A DNA stretch of 64,000 nucleotides, taken from JAGOFO01 sp964522105 (GTDB lineage Bacteria > Myxococcota_A > UBA9042 > DTJE01). The position numbers were made by a program, and so were the translations under genes. Positions within the stretch are counted from its first letter, which is position 1; each line of letters begins with the position of its first letter. Positions 44,600 to 53,802 of the stretch are shown here, piece by piece. Where the stretch lies: the NCBI GenBank assembly GCA_964522105.1, contig CAZFVA010000002.1, forward strand, positions 62,001 through 126,000, in the 5' to 3' direction. The notes beneath the pieces are model-generated. The model did no database searches, was not told where the DNA came from, and worked only from the letters and a program-made list of their open reading frames with translations.

Positions 44600-44949
44600 C
44601 TACAACCCCTTCCTTCCGGCAGCAAAAACAATCGCAGTCAGCATGCTTGTCGGGTCGGCGGTACCGTGGCCGGCGATGTCGAAGGCCGGGCCGTGGTCGG
44701 GCGAGCAGCGGATGCGGGACAGGCCCATCGTGATGTTTATGGCGTCGTTGAAGTGGACCAGTTTCAGCGGGCCGAGGCCCTGGTCGTGGTACATGGCCAG
44801 CACCATGTCGTATTGACCGTCGAACGCATTTTTGAAGACGGTGTCGGCTGAAAGCGGGCCGATTGCGTTGATGCCGGTGGCGCGGGCAGCGGCGATGGCC
44901 GGGGCGATGATGCGTGCTTCTTCGTCACCGAATTTGCCGTTGTCGCCGC
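44600..44949 (-). repeat. Duplicated segment, intact copy (pairs with 41435-41784)
   Basis: Direct repeat of about 350 bp, about 96% identical by eye over the inner 325 bases, in the same orientation as 41435-41784. The two copies flank the AT-richer two-gene cassette. Confidence 0.85.
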
Positions 44950-45616
44950 AGTGGGGATTTAAGGCAGTCACGGCGATTTTCGGTGCCGCGATGCCCATGT
45001 GGTCTTTCAGGAAGGCGTCACAGACAGTAATTTTCCCAAAGATGCCTTCCTGCGTTATTGCGTCGGCGATGTCGCGTACGGCCAGATGCGTCGTGACAAG
45101 CGCGACCTTCAGCTTCGGTCCGCCAAGCATCATCGCGAACTGTGTGCACCCGGTCTTTTCTGCAATGAATTCAGTCTGTCCCGGGTAGTTAAGGCCTGCA
45201 TCGGTAAACGCCTGTTTTGAAATCGGGCCGGTAACAAGGGATTTCAGTTTCCCTTTGGCAAGCTGCGCGGTTGCTGCGGTCAGGGCCGCAAGTGCCGCCG
45301 CTCCTGACTCCGGCGAATACTTGCCCGGCGTGATTCCAGCCATGTCCGGCGTTGTTGCCACGATGTCGATCACGACCGTTGAATTTCCACATGCCGTGGC
45401 GCCAATCGCGCCGACGATTCCGTCCAGAACTGGTGCAGGTCCGAAAAGTCTGAAGCTTAAGCCGCTTTTATCTATATGGTAGTCCCGTCCGTCTTCCCTG
45501 ATGATTGTCAGCAGCGCCTTCAGCAGGACTTCCGGGCCGACCCCGGCCGGGTCACCGACGGTGATTCCGACCGGCATTATTTTTGGTGCTTTTTTCGTTT
45601 TCGGTGTCGCCGTCAT
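44600..45616 (-). CDS. pdxA: 4-hydroxythreonine-4-phosphate dehydrogenase, PdxA family
   Basis: The protein has 338 aa. It oxidises 4-phospho-hydroxythreonine in DXP-dependent vitamin B6 synthesis; PdxA2-type relatives act on sugar acids, so the true substrate is inferred. Features: GITVGDPAGVGPEVLLKAL, TGPISKQAF, GQTEFIAEKTG, and three metal-ligand His in TTHLAVRD, ALNPHCGDNG and MYHDQGLGPLK. Complete and of family length. Its ATG overlaps the stop of the upstream heparinase-like gene (TAATG). Its 3' 350 bp are duplicated at 41.4-41.8 kb. No pdxJ is visible. Confidence 0.93.
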   Translation of the reverse strand: MTATPKTKKAPKIMPVGITVGDPAGVGPEVLLKALLTIIREDGRDYHIDKSGLSFRLFGPAPVLDGIVGAIGATACGNSTVVIDIVATTPDMAGITPGKYSPESGAAALAALTAATAQLAKGKLKSLVTGPISKQAFTDAGLNYPGQTEFIAEKTGCTQFAMMLGGPKLKVALVTTHLAVRDIADAITQEGIFGKITVCDAFLKDHMGIAAPKIAVTALNPHCGDNGKFGDEEARIIAPAIAAARATGINAIGPLSADTVFKNAFDGQYDMVLAMYHDQGLGPLKLVHFNDAINITMGLSRIRCSPDHGPAFDIAGHGTADPTSMLTAIVFAAGRKGL

Positions 45617-48326
45617 TACTTAGTTCCCGTGGCGCAGTCATCACTGCCGGTCGCAGGCTGAATCCAGTGGTCGATGCTGACGCGACCACCCTGTCGCGTT
45701 TCAGTAGTTGCCCTGATGATTGTAAGTCCCTTCTTGCAAAAACCGATAATCTCGCCCGCGATTTCAGCCTGATCACCGGTCGCTGTGAAGTCGTAAGCTG
45801 CTGAAATTATTATATATGGCGTCCCGCCCCTGGTCGTGACAACCATGCCGGCAACTCCGTCGGCAAGACTGAAAGTCTGCACTGTCTGCAAGTCGGCCAT
45901 CGTCGGTGCAGGTAGCACAACCGACACAAATCCGGCAGCGTCAGGTTCCATCGTAGCTTTCACTGCCAGCCGTTCGTGCATCAGCCACTGGCCCCATGAC
46001 GGGGAATTGTGTTCTTCAAGTGCCGATGACGTTGCGGCCGTCCCCGAAAGCGGAACGACGATTGCCCTGACCGCCGGAGTTCCATTGGTCCAGACGGCGC
46101 CGTCAGTCTTCAGTTCGAAAGTTGAATCCGGCGTAGTCCCGCCGCCCATTCCATTTAACAGGAACGTGTATTCATGGGCGTCAGCCGCCGCCAGCCGGTC
46201 CTCGACAATGAAGAAGTCCTGCTCGACTCTGACTATCCTGCGCTGAAGTTCCACGTCTTCGTACGCCGTCGAAACGCTGGCCCACGACAGGTCTTCCCAC
46301 GTCTCGATGCAGCTCAGGTATGCGTCCGTACCTACCGAAAGTCCCTGTTCGGCAAGGTCGCCGAACGGCGATCCGTTGCCGTCAACTAAAATGGTGTTGT
46401 GGTCCTTCGGTCTGAAAACATACGCGTGGTTTACAAAGTTGATGTAACCAGCGTCAATTATTAAAGGTCTGCCGAACGCCTGCACCAGAAAACTGAGCTC
46501 ATCAGGGTGTTCATGACCAAGTCCGTTAACCCTCATCGCGTCGTGTTCGCCCGAAAGGTACAGGTACAGACTTTGTTCGGACCAGTCCTGACGGAACACT
46601 GCCATTCCGGCATCGTACTTGACGAAATCAAGCGCTGCATCTGGTTGCGCAGGGCCTTCCGCCCCGTCATACGCCACCAGCGTAAGCGGGTTCATGTTTG
46701 ACGAATAGAGTCCGACGGCCGGTTTGTACCACTGCCACAGGAAGTCCGGGTCTTCGAACAGATTCGCCAGCATTGCGCCGTTCTGACCGGTGCCGTTCGA
46801 GTNNNNNNNNNNNNNNNNNNNNNNNNNNNNNNNNNNNNNNNNNNNNNNNNNNNNNNNNNNNNNNNNNNNNNNNNNNNNNNNNNNNNNNNNNNNNNNNNNN
46901 NNGGGTCTTCGAACAGATTCGCCAGCATTGCGCCGTTCTGACCGGTGCCGTTCGAGTCGTCAACCGGGGGACATGTGCCGTTCGGGGTCACCGATTCAAG
47001 GGCCAGTCTGTAGGTGTTTCGCGTCGTCTGATTTGTAACGAAATCAGGAATTTCCACCACCCTGTCGGCCACCGGATTGTCAGGCTGAATCGTTGAAATC
47101 GCTTTGAATGGAAACGCCGCGCCGTCAGCCCACCGGTGCCATGCGAAATACAAAGGCAGATAGGTGTCTGAACCGTACGTAAGGTAATGATATCCCTCGG
47201 CTACCCCGCCATCCGGGCTGGCCTGCATGCCGTTGAATACGTAGTCGATGCCGGTCATCGCTTCTGACAGGTCTGATGCCGCAGTGGGCCGGTCGTTCAG
47301 TGCCATTGCGCAAAGCCCGAACGACGACCAGACTTTCAGGACGTGGTTGTTGCGGGCAAACAGCATCATCAGGAACAGCGGACCTTCTTCGTGAACCATA
47401 TATCTGAAGTTATCAATTCTGGTCTGCAGGGCTGCGCGGACGGCGGCGATCGTTTCGGCATCTGCGGCAGGGTTGCCGGCCAGGTAGTCCCACGCCGAAC
47501 AGAACGCGATAAGTGCCTCGGACTCGCCCAGGTCAAAATCTGAATCCATCGCCAGATTGGCCGTCTTCGGGTCCACGTATCCTTCAACAAAAGCTGTCAC
47601 AGCCTTGTTCAGCATGGCCGTGTCTTCTTCGATCAGCGCCAGGAATGCCGCGTTTTCCGCGATTTCGCCACGCCTCTGCCCGATGTAGATGTCAAAGCCG
47701 CCCTCTGGATGCGTCGGCAGTGTTGATCCGGCGTAAGCCCTGATTCGTGAAATCAGAGTCGCCATCGCAGCGTTGGGTGATGTGAATTTCGCCTGAATTG
47801 CGGGGATATCGGTCGCATCAAAAAATAACCTGGGATGCGTGTTCAGTTCGGGATGCCATGCCCTGGCGCTGGACGGATCTGCCGGTCCGGTGCCGTCTTC
47901 CAGTTCGTCGCCGTCTGAAATGCCGTCAAAGTCGGAATCGGGATTGTGCGGGTCGGTACCCAGTTCTTTTTCAAGATAGTCCGGGACGCCGTCAAGGTCC
48001 GAGTCCGTCGTCATGTCGATGTCAGCGCCTTCGTCGCCGGCTTCGGCATCGGTTGTCTGGTCGCGATCAACGGTGTCGGTCAGTGCGTCGTCGGTCGATA
48101 TGTCGCCGCCGTCTTCCCCATCTGTATCAGCCGTCACAGCTTCGCTGCCCGACCCGTCAGCATCGTTGTCGCCCGTGTCGCCTGCAGTCAGGTCGGCGGC
48201 CACGTCGCCAGCCTGAACATCTTGAAAATCCGCGTCGTTTGACGGCTCTGCACCTGAACATGCCGACATCACAACAACAAGAAAAATCAATGAAGGGGTT
48301 ACTTGTGAATTTTTATACAAACTCAA
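45616..48326 (-). CDS. Heparinase II/III-like polysaccharide lyase lipoprotein, crossed by an assembly gap
   Basis: The start is TTG 48324-48326 with AGAGGA 4-5 nt upstream. A lipobox MSAC (Cys23) and a long Asp/Ala/Thr linker lead to Ca-binding thrombospondin-3-like repeats DSDLDGVPDYLEKELGTDP and DSDFDGISDGDEL (about 110-150). Residues about 160-480 are an (alpha/alpha)-barrel-like domain (NTHPRLFFDATDIPAIQAKF, GGVAEGYHYLTYG). The C-terminal half has the heparinase II/III beta-sheet motif GLGHEHPDELSFLVQAFGRPLIIDAGY. The frame breaks at the 100-N gap (46803-46902), but removing the N run and one 55-bp flank restores one frame of about 851 aa. Likely a surface lyase for uronic-acid polysaccharides; the substrate is unknown. 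Coupled to pdxA. Confidence 0.85.
46748..46957. other. Assembly gap (100 N) between identical 55-bp flanks, in the heparinase-like gene
   Basis: N runs from 46803 to 46902. The 55 bases ending at 46802 equal the 55 bases starting at 46903. The same pattern as at 25.9 kb, here in non-repetitive coding sequence. Confidence 0.92.
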
Positions 48327-48455
48327 AATTTCCTCTTTCCAAACTGGAATTACGCAATATAGTTACACGTTATATGTTCAACGGTGAACGTTTCCGGTTG
48401 CTATTGTGGTTTTTTGGGGGCGTTATTGGAAGCCCCACTTATCTCAGGAGGCATT

Positions 48456-49205
48456 GTGAAGATATTAGTAACAGCAAAACGAGTCACAGATCCGGATGCC
48501 CGCATCAGGGTTCGCGCGGATGGAACCGGCATTGAAACTGCCGGGCTTGAATACAAGCTCAATCCATTCTGTGAAAACGCCATCGAAGAAGCGGTTGTTC
48601 TGAAGGAAAAGCACGGCGGGGAAATCGTGGCAATCACGATCGGCGACGAAGAGGCCCAGAAGAGCCTTCGCGGCGCACTTGCGATGGGTGCTGACCGCGG
48701 TGTCCACGTGAAGTTGTCCGATGTCGAGCTTGATTCCGACCTTACGGCCAGAATTCTCGCAAAGATTTTTGCGAAGGAAGCCGGGGACCTGTTCATTCTT
48801 GGTAAGCAGGCTGTTGACGGCGACTCGAATCAGGTCGGTCAGCTTGTGGCCCAGTACGCCGGACTGCCGCAGGCATGTTTTGCGTCAAAGGTTACGGTTG
48901 ATGGCACGAAAGTGACTGTCGAACGCGACGTTGACGGCGGCATGGAAACGCTTGAACTTACGCTTCCCGCGCTGATAACGGCCGATCTGCGGCTTAATGA
49001 GCCCCGCCTGCCGAAACTGCCGGACGTCTTGAAGTCGAAGAAAAAGCCTGTTGAAGAGCTGACCGCCGGGGATCTCGGCGTTGATACAGCACTGAAGGTT
49101 CAGACTGTCGGTTACAGCGCCCCGGCCGGACGTGCCGGTGGTCGCAGGGTTGGAAGCGTCGACGAACTTGTCGAACTTCTTAAAAATGAAGCCAAGGTAC
49201 TTTAA
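48456..49205 (+). CDS. etfB: Electron transfer flavoprotein subunit beta
   Basis: The protein has 249 aa from GTG 48456, with AGGAGG 4-5 nt upstream; the open frame upstream is not homologous. The start VKILVTAKRVTDPDARIRV, then YKLNPFCENAIEEAVVLKEKHGGEIVAITIGDEEAQKSLRGALAMGADRGVHV, is typical. EtfB binds AMP and pairs with EtfA to carry electrons from acyl-CoA and other dehydrogenases to the quinone pool. Divergent from the heparinase-like gene. No dehydrogenase or EtfQO gene is adjacent. Confidence 0.95.
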   Translation: MKILVTAKRVTDPDARIRVRADGTGIETAGLEYKLNPFCENAIEEAVVLKEKHGGEIVAITIGDEEAQKSLRGALAMGADRGVHVKLSDVELDSDLTARILAKIFAKEAGDLFILGKQAVDGDSNQVGQLVAQYAGLPQACFASKVTVDGTKVTVERDVDGGMETLELTLPALITADLRLNEPRLPKLPDVLKSKKKPVEELTAGDLGVDTALKVQTVGYSAPAGRAGGRRVGSVDELVELLKNEAKVL

Positions 49206-49229
49206 TACATAGCCGGAAAGGAGTTTACG

Positions 49230-50207
49230 ATGGGCAGCATCCTCGTACTGGTAGAGACTTTTAATGGCAAGCTCCGCAAGGCATCTCTGTCTGGCGTGAC
49301 CTTTGCCCGTGATCTTGCGACCAGGACCGGCCGTCAGTTTGAGATAGCCGTTCTGGGAAATGGTATTGCACCTGTCGGTCAGGAATTGACCGGTTATGGC
49401 GCAGCGAAGGTTCATGTGGTTGACGATGCCGGCCTGGCACACCCGCTGGCGTGTCCGTGGTCGAAGGCCATTGTTTCCCTGATGGGAACTGTCGATGCAG
49501 ACTACCTTGTGGCAGTTTCTTCGACGTGGTCACGCGACGTTCTTCCCAGAGTCGCAGCCAGCGTCGGCGCAGGCATGGTCAGTGAAGCCGTCGGCATCGA
49601 TGGCAACGGCGACAGCATTACGTTCAGCCGCCCGATGTGGGCCGGAAACGTAATCGGCGCAGTGCGCGTCACGACGAAAAAGGCAGTTATCTGCGTTCGT
49701 GGAACTGAATTTGCCGCCCCGGTCGCCGGCGCAGCCGCTTCGCCGGTTGTCAACACGGCTGTGACCGTTGACGGTACGTGCAGGACCAGGTTTGTCAGCT
49801 TCGCGCCGACCGTTTCCGAAAGGCCTGACCTTGCCGAAGCCGATGTCGTCATCTCCGGCGGCCGCGGTCTGAGGGACAAGGATGGTTTCTGGAACACGCT
49901 GAACCCGCTTGCCGACCTGCTTGGCGCCGCAATCGGTGCAACCCGCGCAGTCATCGACAACGGAATCGCCCCGAACGACCTTCAGGTCGGCCAGACAGGT
50001 AAGGCAGTTGCGCCGACCCTGTACTTCGCCATCGGGCTTTCCGGCGCCATCCAGCATCTTGCCGGTATGAAGAATTCCAAGGTCATCGTCGCGATCAACA
50101 AGGACGAAGAAGCCCCGGTTTTCTCGATTGCCGATTACTGCCTGGTTGGTGATGCGTTCAAGCTGGTGCCCGAGCTGGTCGAAGCCATCAAGAAGGCAAA
50201 AGCCTGA
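49230..50207 (+). CDS. etfA: Electron transfer flavoprotein subunit alpha
   Basis: The protein has 325 aa, 24 nt after etfB, with AAGGAG upstream. The C-terminal FAD-binding part is clear: VVISGGRGLRDKDGFW, GATRAVIDNGIAPNDLQVGQTGKAVAPTLYFAIGLSGAIQH and VIVAINKDEEAPVFSIADYCLVGD. Complete; forms the FAD-carrying half of the heterodimer. Confidence 0.95.
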   Translation: MGSILVLVETFNGKLRKASLSGVTFARDLATRTGRQFEIAVLGNGIAPVGQELTGYGAAKVHVVDDAGLAHPLACPWSKAIVSLMGTVDADYLVAVSSTWSRDVLPRVAASVGAGMVSEAVGIDGNGDSITFSRPMWAGNVIGAVRVTTKKAVICVRGTEFAAPVAGAAASPVVNTAVTVDGTCRTRFVSFAPTVSERPDLAEADVVISGGRGLRDKDGFWNTLNPLADLLGAAIGATRAVIDNGIAPNDLQVGQTGKAVAPTLYFAIGLSGAIQHLAGMKNSKVIVAINKDEEAPVFSIADYCLVGDAFKLVPELVEAIKKAKA

Positions 50208-50357
50208 TCGACCGGTCGCACCTTGTAATCGATTTCCGCGAAGTTGGCCTGCCCCTCCGATTTACACTATTATCTGCATGAAATTGCCGCCATGTTTGTA
50301 TTGCGGCTGTCGGTCTGTCCCGTTGTTATCTGCGGCGACTGCTTCTGGAGATTAGTT

Positions 50358-51134
50358 ATGGTTACGGCCTTGCGGTTTAAGTTTTCTGTTCTGAAATCGG
50401 TGTTGGCTTTTGCGATGGGACTGGCTTTTGTTCTGCCGGTAACGGCCGGTGCCGAGACGCTGACGAAGTACGTCGTCCGTGATAAGGCGGGAAAGACGCT
50501 CGGCCTTATGGAATGCAGTCATGTCGAACGTGAGGAAGGTATTTTTGCCTCGTCGGCGTTCTATAAAGGCGCAAAGGCCGTTGAAAGTAAGAAGGGCATG
50601 AAGCCGCTGGTCCGGTCGTACGGCGAGCTTGCGTCCGATGCCACCATGAACAAGTACAAAAGGTGGAAGGAAGTCGGCAGCAACACTCATAACTGGGTCA
50701 TCTTCAAGTTCGGGAAGGACTTCAAAAAGCGTTTTGCAGTTGGTGAATCAAACGCAAAGCTTGTTGTTCTTGGAAAGCAGAAGCCGGTTTATGTGATCGA
50801 ACGCGATCAGCCTTATCTGGCGGCGCTGTTGCTGAAGAAGGATCAGCCTGAAAGAACGGTCAGTTGCGTAGGTGCCGAGATGGACAAGATCGGCGAAGCC
50901 AGTGTCAAACTGGTTGGAACTGAAAAGGTTGTGTTGCCGAAACCGGTCGCCGCTAAGCCGGTTGTCGAAGGTGCGGAAGGGGCAGTTGAAGAAGCCGCAG
51001 CGGCCGAACAGCCGGTCGAGATGCATCACTGGAAGGTTGGCGGGTCATGTGGCGATTTCGACATCTGGCAGACTGCCGCAGGGAAGGCCGTGAAGATCGA
51101 GACTGCCGACACCGTTTACGAGCTGGTCAGATAG
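50358..51134 (+). CDS. Secreted protein of unknown function
   Basis: The protein has 258 aa from ATG 50358, with GGAG 7 nt upstream; 38 further in-frame codons upstream are unlikely. The signal peptide ends near PVTAGA (about residue 32). The mature protein has mixed alpha/beta character with conserved-looking Trp and Cys (KRWKEVGSNTHNWVIFKFG, CGDFDIWQTAAGK) and an Ala/Val/Pro linker around 205-225. No motif recognised. It starts 150 bp after etfA, so it may have its own promoter. Confidence 0.7.
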   Translation: MVTALRFKFSVLKSVLAFAMGLAFVLPVTAGAETLTKYVVRDKAGKTLGLMECSHVEREEGIFASSAFYKGAKAVESKKGMKPLVRSYGELASDATMNKYKRWKEVGSNTHNWVIFKFGKDFKKRFAVGESNAKLVVLGKQKPVYVIERDQPYLAALLLKKDQPERTVSCVGAEMDKIGEASVKLVGTEKVVLPKPVAAKPVVEGAEGAVEEAAAAEQPVEMHHWKVGGSCGDFDIWQTAAGKAVKIETADTVYELVR

Positions 51135-51153
51135 CCTGTCGCGCCTTAATCAA

Positions 51154-51183
51154 TTGCATTTAACCATCTTGAATCGTTAGAAT
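51154..51183 (+). promoter_or_regulatory. Possible promoter of the acidic lipoprotein gene
   Basis: TTGCAT at 51154-51159, an 18-bp spacer, then TAGAAT at 51178-51183, which ends 26 bp before the start at 51210. The -10 is good (5/6), the -35 moderate. Confidence 0.35.
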
Positions 51184-51209
51184 ACATGTGTAGCCGAGGG
51201 GTTTTTGTC

Positions 51210-51716
51210 ATGAAGAAGAAAGTCACCAAGCCTGCTTCACACCGGGAACGTTCGTATCCGAGCGTTCTTGATCTGGCTATGAAGGCCGGCAAATGGTCTG
51301 TCCTGGTCGGTGGCAGTGCTTTGATAATTGGCGGCACGACCGGTTGCGAAGAAGAAACCAGTACGCCGGGCGTTATTGCGCTGGACGGCTGGGTTGATGA
51401 AACTCAGGTTAATGAAGACACCGGAACTGATCAGAATATTACCGGTGGCGTTCCATATTACGACATCAACGACTGGAATCAGGATATTCAGACTGCTGAC
51501 GTTGTTGATGTTGTCGAAGTCGATCAGGGCATTCCGCTTGCGGGCGAACCTCCGATCGACATTATTGATGACCCGGGCGATGTTGTGACCCCAGACGATG
51601 TCGTGACCCCTGATGTCGACACCGACCCAGGTCTGCTCGGCGACCCGATTGTGGACAGTTTCATCGGTGGCAGTGATGCCGATGTCGTTGATATTGTGGA
51701 TGTTACGGCCGAATAA
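51210..51716 (+). CDS. Acidic lipoprotein, putative
   Basis: The protein has 168 aa from ATG 51210 (MKKKVTKP), with GAGGGG about 8-10 nt upstream. A long basic N-region (~25 residues) precedes a hydrophobic segment ending in GGTTGC, a possible lipobox. The rest is almost entirely Asp/Val/Thr-rich low-complexity sequence (DVVTPDDVVTPDVDTDPG), like the linkers of other lipoproteins here but without a folded domain. Function unknown; the pI is very low and Ca binding is conceivable. Confidence 0.6.
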   Translation: MKKKVTKPASHRERSYPSVLDLAMKAGKWSVLVGGSALIIGGTTGCEEETSTPGVIALDGWVDETQVNEDTGTDQNITGGVPYYDINDWNQDIQTADVVDVVEVDQGIPLAGEPPIDIIDDPGDVVTPDDVVTPDVDTDPGLLGDPIVDSFIGGSDADVVDIVDVTAE

Positions 51717-51802
51717 CAGCCTTACTTCTCGCCTGAAATCCCTTTAGAAGCTACAATCCTTCGCGGTATCCGCTGCGGCTTTACAGTTACGGGTGACGGT
51801 TT

Positions 51803-53707
51803 ATGCGACAGACGATAGGTGAACTGCTGGAAAAAGGCCCGGTTGTGTTTGACGGCGCGATGGGGACGCTGCTTTACAGCCGTGGAGTCTTCATTAATCG
51901 CAACTTTGACGAGTTGAACGTGTCGCGCCCGGATATGGTCGAAAAGGCCCATGCAGACTACCTTGCAGCCGGTGCGATGGTTCTTACGACCAATACTTTC
52001 GGGGCTAACGGGGTGCGGCTGGCGGGGCATGGACTTGCCGGAAAGGTTCGGGAAATCAACGCTGCAGGCACAAAGATTGCCCGTGACGTTGCAGGTCAGA
52101 ACGCCCTTGTCGCCGGTTCAATCGGTCCTTCAGGCCTGATCCCTGATCTTAATGATGCGGCTCAGCTCAGGCGGCTTGATTCAGCGTTTGCCGAGCAGGC
52201 CGAAGCCCTGGTCGAAGCCGGTGCCGACATGATCGTTTTAGAAACGATCAAGCACCCGCTGGAAATGGACATCATCATGCGGGCCATCAGGGGCCGCGTG
52301 TCGGTCCCTATAGTTTCAATGCTGATGTTTCATAGTGAGCCGGGCGCCAGCGATGGTGCCGGATGCGAAGCCAATTTATGTGAAGGCATTTCCCCGGCCG
52401 AGATGGCGTGCCGCATGAAGGAACTGGGCGCGGATATCATCGGCGCCAACTGCGGTGTCGGTCCTGCCGGACTGTTTGATGTCGCCGAAGCCATGATCGG
52501 TCACGGCCTGCCTGTCATTATTCAGCCTAACGCCGGTCTTCCCAGGATGATTGAAGGGCGTGTCATGTATATGACGACGCCGGAATACTTCGGTGAGTAC
52601 GCGAAGCGGTACATTGCCCGCGGCGTTCAGCTTTTTGGCGGGTGCTGCGGTACAACCCCCGAACATATCAGGCAGATTGCCGCCGAGATTCGGATGGTTC
52701 GTGGCGGCAGGATTGAATTTGAACAGATAACCCGCAAAGAATGTCCGATCGAGCTTTCAACGATTACGCCGCCGCCGCTTGCGCAAAGGTCTGCTTTCGG
52801 GAAGGCGGTCGATGAAGGTTACGTCGTCAGCGTTGAGCTTGATCCCCCGACAGGTCTGGATACAAGCCGCGCGCTTGCCGGGGCTGCGCTGTTGCGGTCT
52901 GCCGGTGTGCGGTTTGTAAACATTGCTGACGGGCCCAGGGCGACCGTCAGGATGTCGGCGCTGGCGATGGCAGTTGCGCTGAAAGATTCCGGGCTTGAAC
53001 CGGTGCTTCACGTCACATGCAGGGATCGCAATCTTCTTGGCCTTCAGTCGGACCTGCTTGGTGCCTGGTCCCTTGGCCTGAAAAACCTGCTGATTATCAC
53101 CGGCGATCCGTCCAAACTTGGTGACTACCCCGAAGCGACAACCGTTTATGACCTTGATTCAATCGGGTTATTGAAACTTATCAGCAACCTGAATCACGGC
53201 GTCGAGCCTTCAGGCAGGCGCATGACTCAAGGTACGGCGTTTGTAAAAGGTTGCGGGGCGGAACCGGGTGCCGTCGATCTTGACCGTGAAATTTCAAGGC
53301 TTGCGAAGAAGGTCGAAGCTGGCGCTGACTACGTCATGACGCAGCCGGTGTTTGACAACGAAGTTATGGAAAAATTTCTGGACCGCGTCAGGCAGGTTCC
53401 CGAAATTAATGTCCCGATCGTCATGGGTATCCTTCCGCTGGCATCGTTCAAGAACGCAGAATTCCTGCACCACGAAGTCCCCGGGATGCAGATTCCATCG
53501 GCTATTCGCGAAAGGATGAAGGCTGCCGGCTTCGGCGAGCCTGCCCGCGCGGAAGGCGTCAGGATTGCCTGTGAAGCTGCAGAATTTTTCCGGGAAAGAA
53601 CAGGCGGTATTTATGTTATGCCCCCGTTTAACAGGTTTGATATCGCGATTTCCGTGCTGCGTGGCCTTGGTCTGGTCGGCGAAGCAGGGGAATCCGACAA
53701 ATTGTGA
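51803..53707 (+). CDS. Bifunctional homocysteine S-methyltransferase/5,10-methylenetetrahydrofolate reductase
   Basis: The protein has 634 aa. Residues about 5-300 form the zinc-dependent homocysteine methyltransferase: FDGAMGTLLYSRGV, LTTNTFGANGVRLA, GANCGVGP, and the zinc motif FGGCCGTTPEHI. Residues about 320-630 are an MTHFR-type barrel: VSVELDPPTGLDTSRAL, HVTCRDRNLLGLQSDLLGAWSLGLKNLLIITGDPSKLG and DYVMTQPVFDNEVMEKFLD. It could link 5-methyl-THF production to methionine synthesis. There is no cobalamin domain. Similar fused proteins occur in Bacillus (YitJ). Complete; ATG 51803. Confidence 0.9.
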   Translation: MRQTIGELLEKGPVVFDGAMGTLLYSRGVFINRNFDELNVSRPDMVEKAHADYLAAGAMVLTTNTFGANGVRLAGHGLAGKVREINAAGTKIARDVAGQNALVAGSIGPSGLIPDLNDAAQLRRLDSAFAEQAEALVEAGADMIVLETIKHPLEMDIIMRAIRGRVSVPIVSMLMFHSEPGASDGAGCEANLCEGISPAEMACRMKELGADIIGANCGVGPAGLFDVAEAMIGHGLPVIIQPNAGLPRMIEGRVMYMTTPEYFGEYAKRYIARGVQLFGGCCGTTPEHIRQIAAEIRMVRGGRIEFEQITRKECPIELSTITPPPLAQRSAFGKAVDEGYVVSVELDPPTGLDTSRALAGAALLRSAGVRFVNIADGPRATVRMSALAMAVALKDSGLEPVLHVTCRDRNLLGLQSDLLGAWSLGLKNLLIITGDPSKLGDYPEATTVYDLDSIGLLKLISNLNHGVEPSGRRMTQGTAFVKGCGAEPGAVDLDREISRLAKKVEAGADYVMTQPVFDNEVMEKFLDRVRQVPEINVPIVMGILPLASFKNAEFLHHEVPGMQIPSAIRERMKAAGFGEPARAEGVRIACEAAEFFRERTGGIYVMPPFNRFDIAISVLRGLGLVGEAGESDKL

Positions 53708-53740
53708 TGCATGTTGTTCATATTTCCAGTCATGGATCTC

Positions 53741-53769
53741 TTGACTTTCTTTCCTGAATCGGCTACAAG
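53741..53769 (+). promoter_or_regulatory. Promoter of the rplM-rpsI operon
   Basis: TTGACT at 53741-53746, a 17-bp spacer, then TACAAG at 53764-53769. The -10 ends 33 bp before the rplM start, with a good Shine-Dalgarno between. Confidence 0.5.
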
Positions 53770-53802
53770 ATTCGCCCTGTCCTTTGGAAGGCGAGGTCAC
53801 CG

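Noticed and set aside
46692..46963. Two short ORFs flanking the second N run as separate genes
   Set aside because: They restate the 55-bp duplicated flank in wrong frames; the lyase reading explains both sides.
51720..51802. Promoter before the methyltransferase/MTHFR gene (TACAAT at 51752-51757)
   Set aside because: No -35 box at 16-18 bp; too weak to report as a feature.
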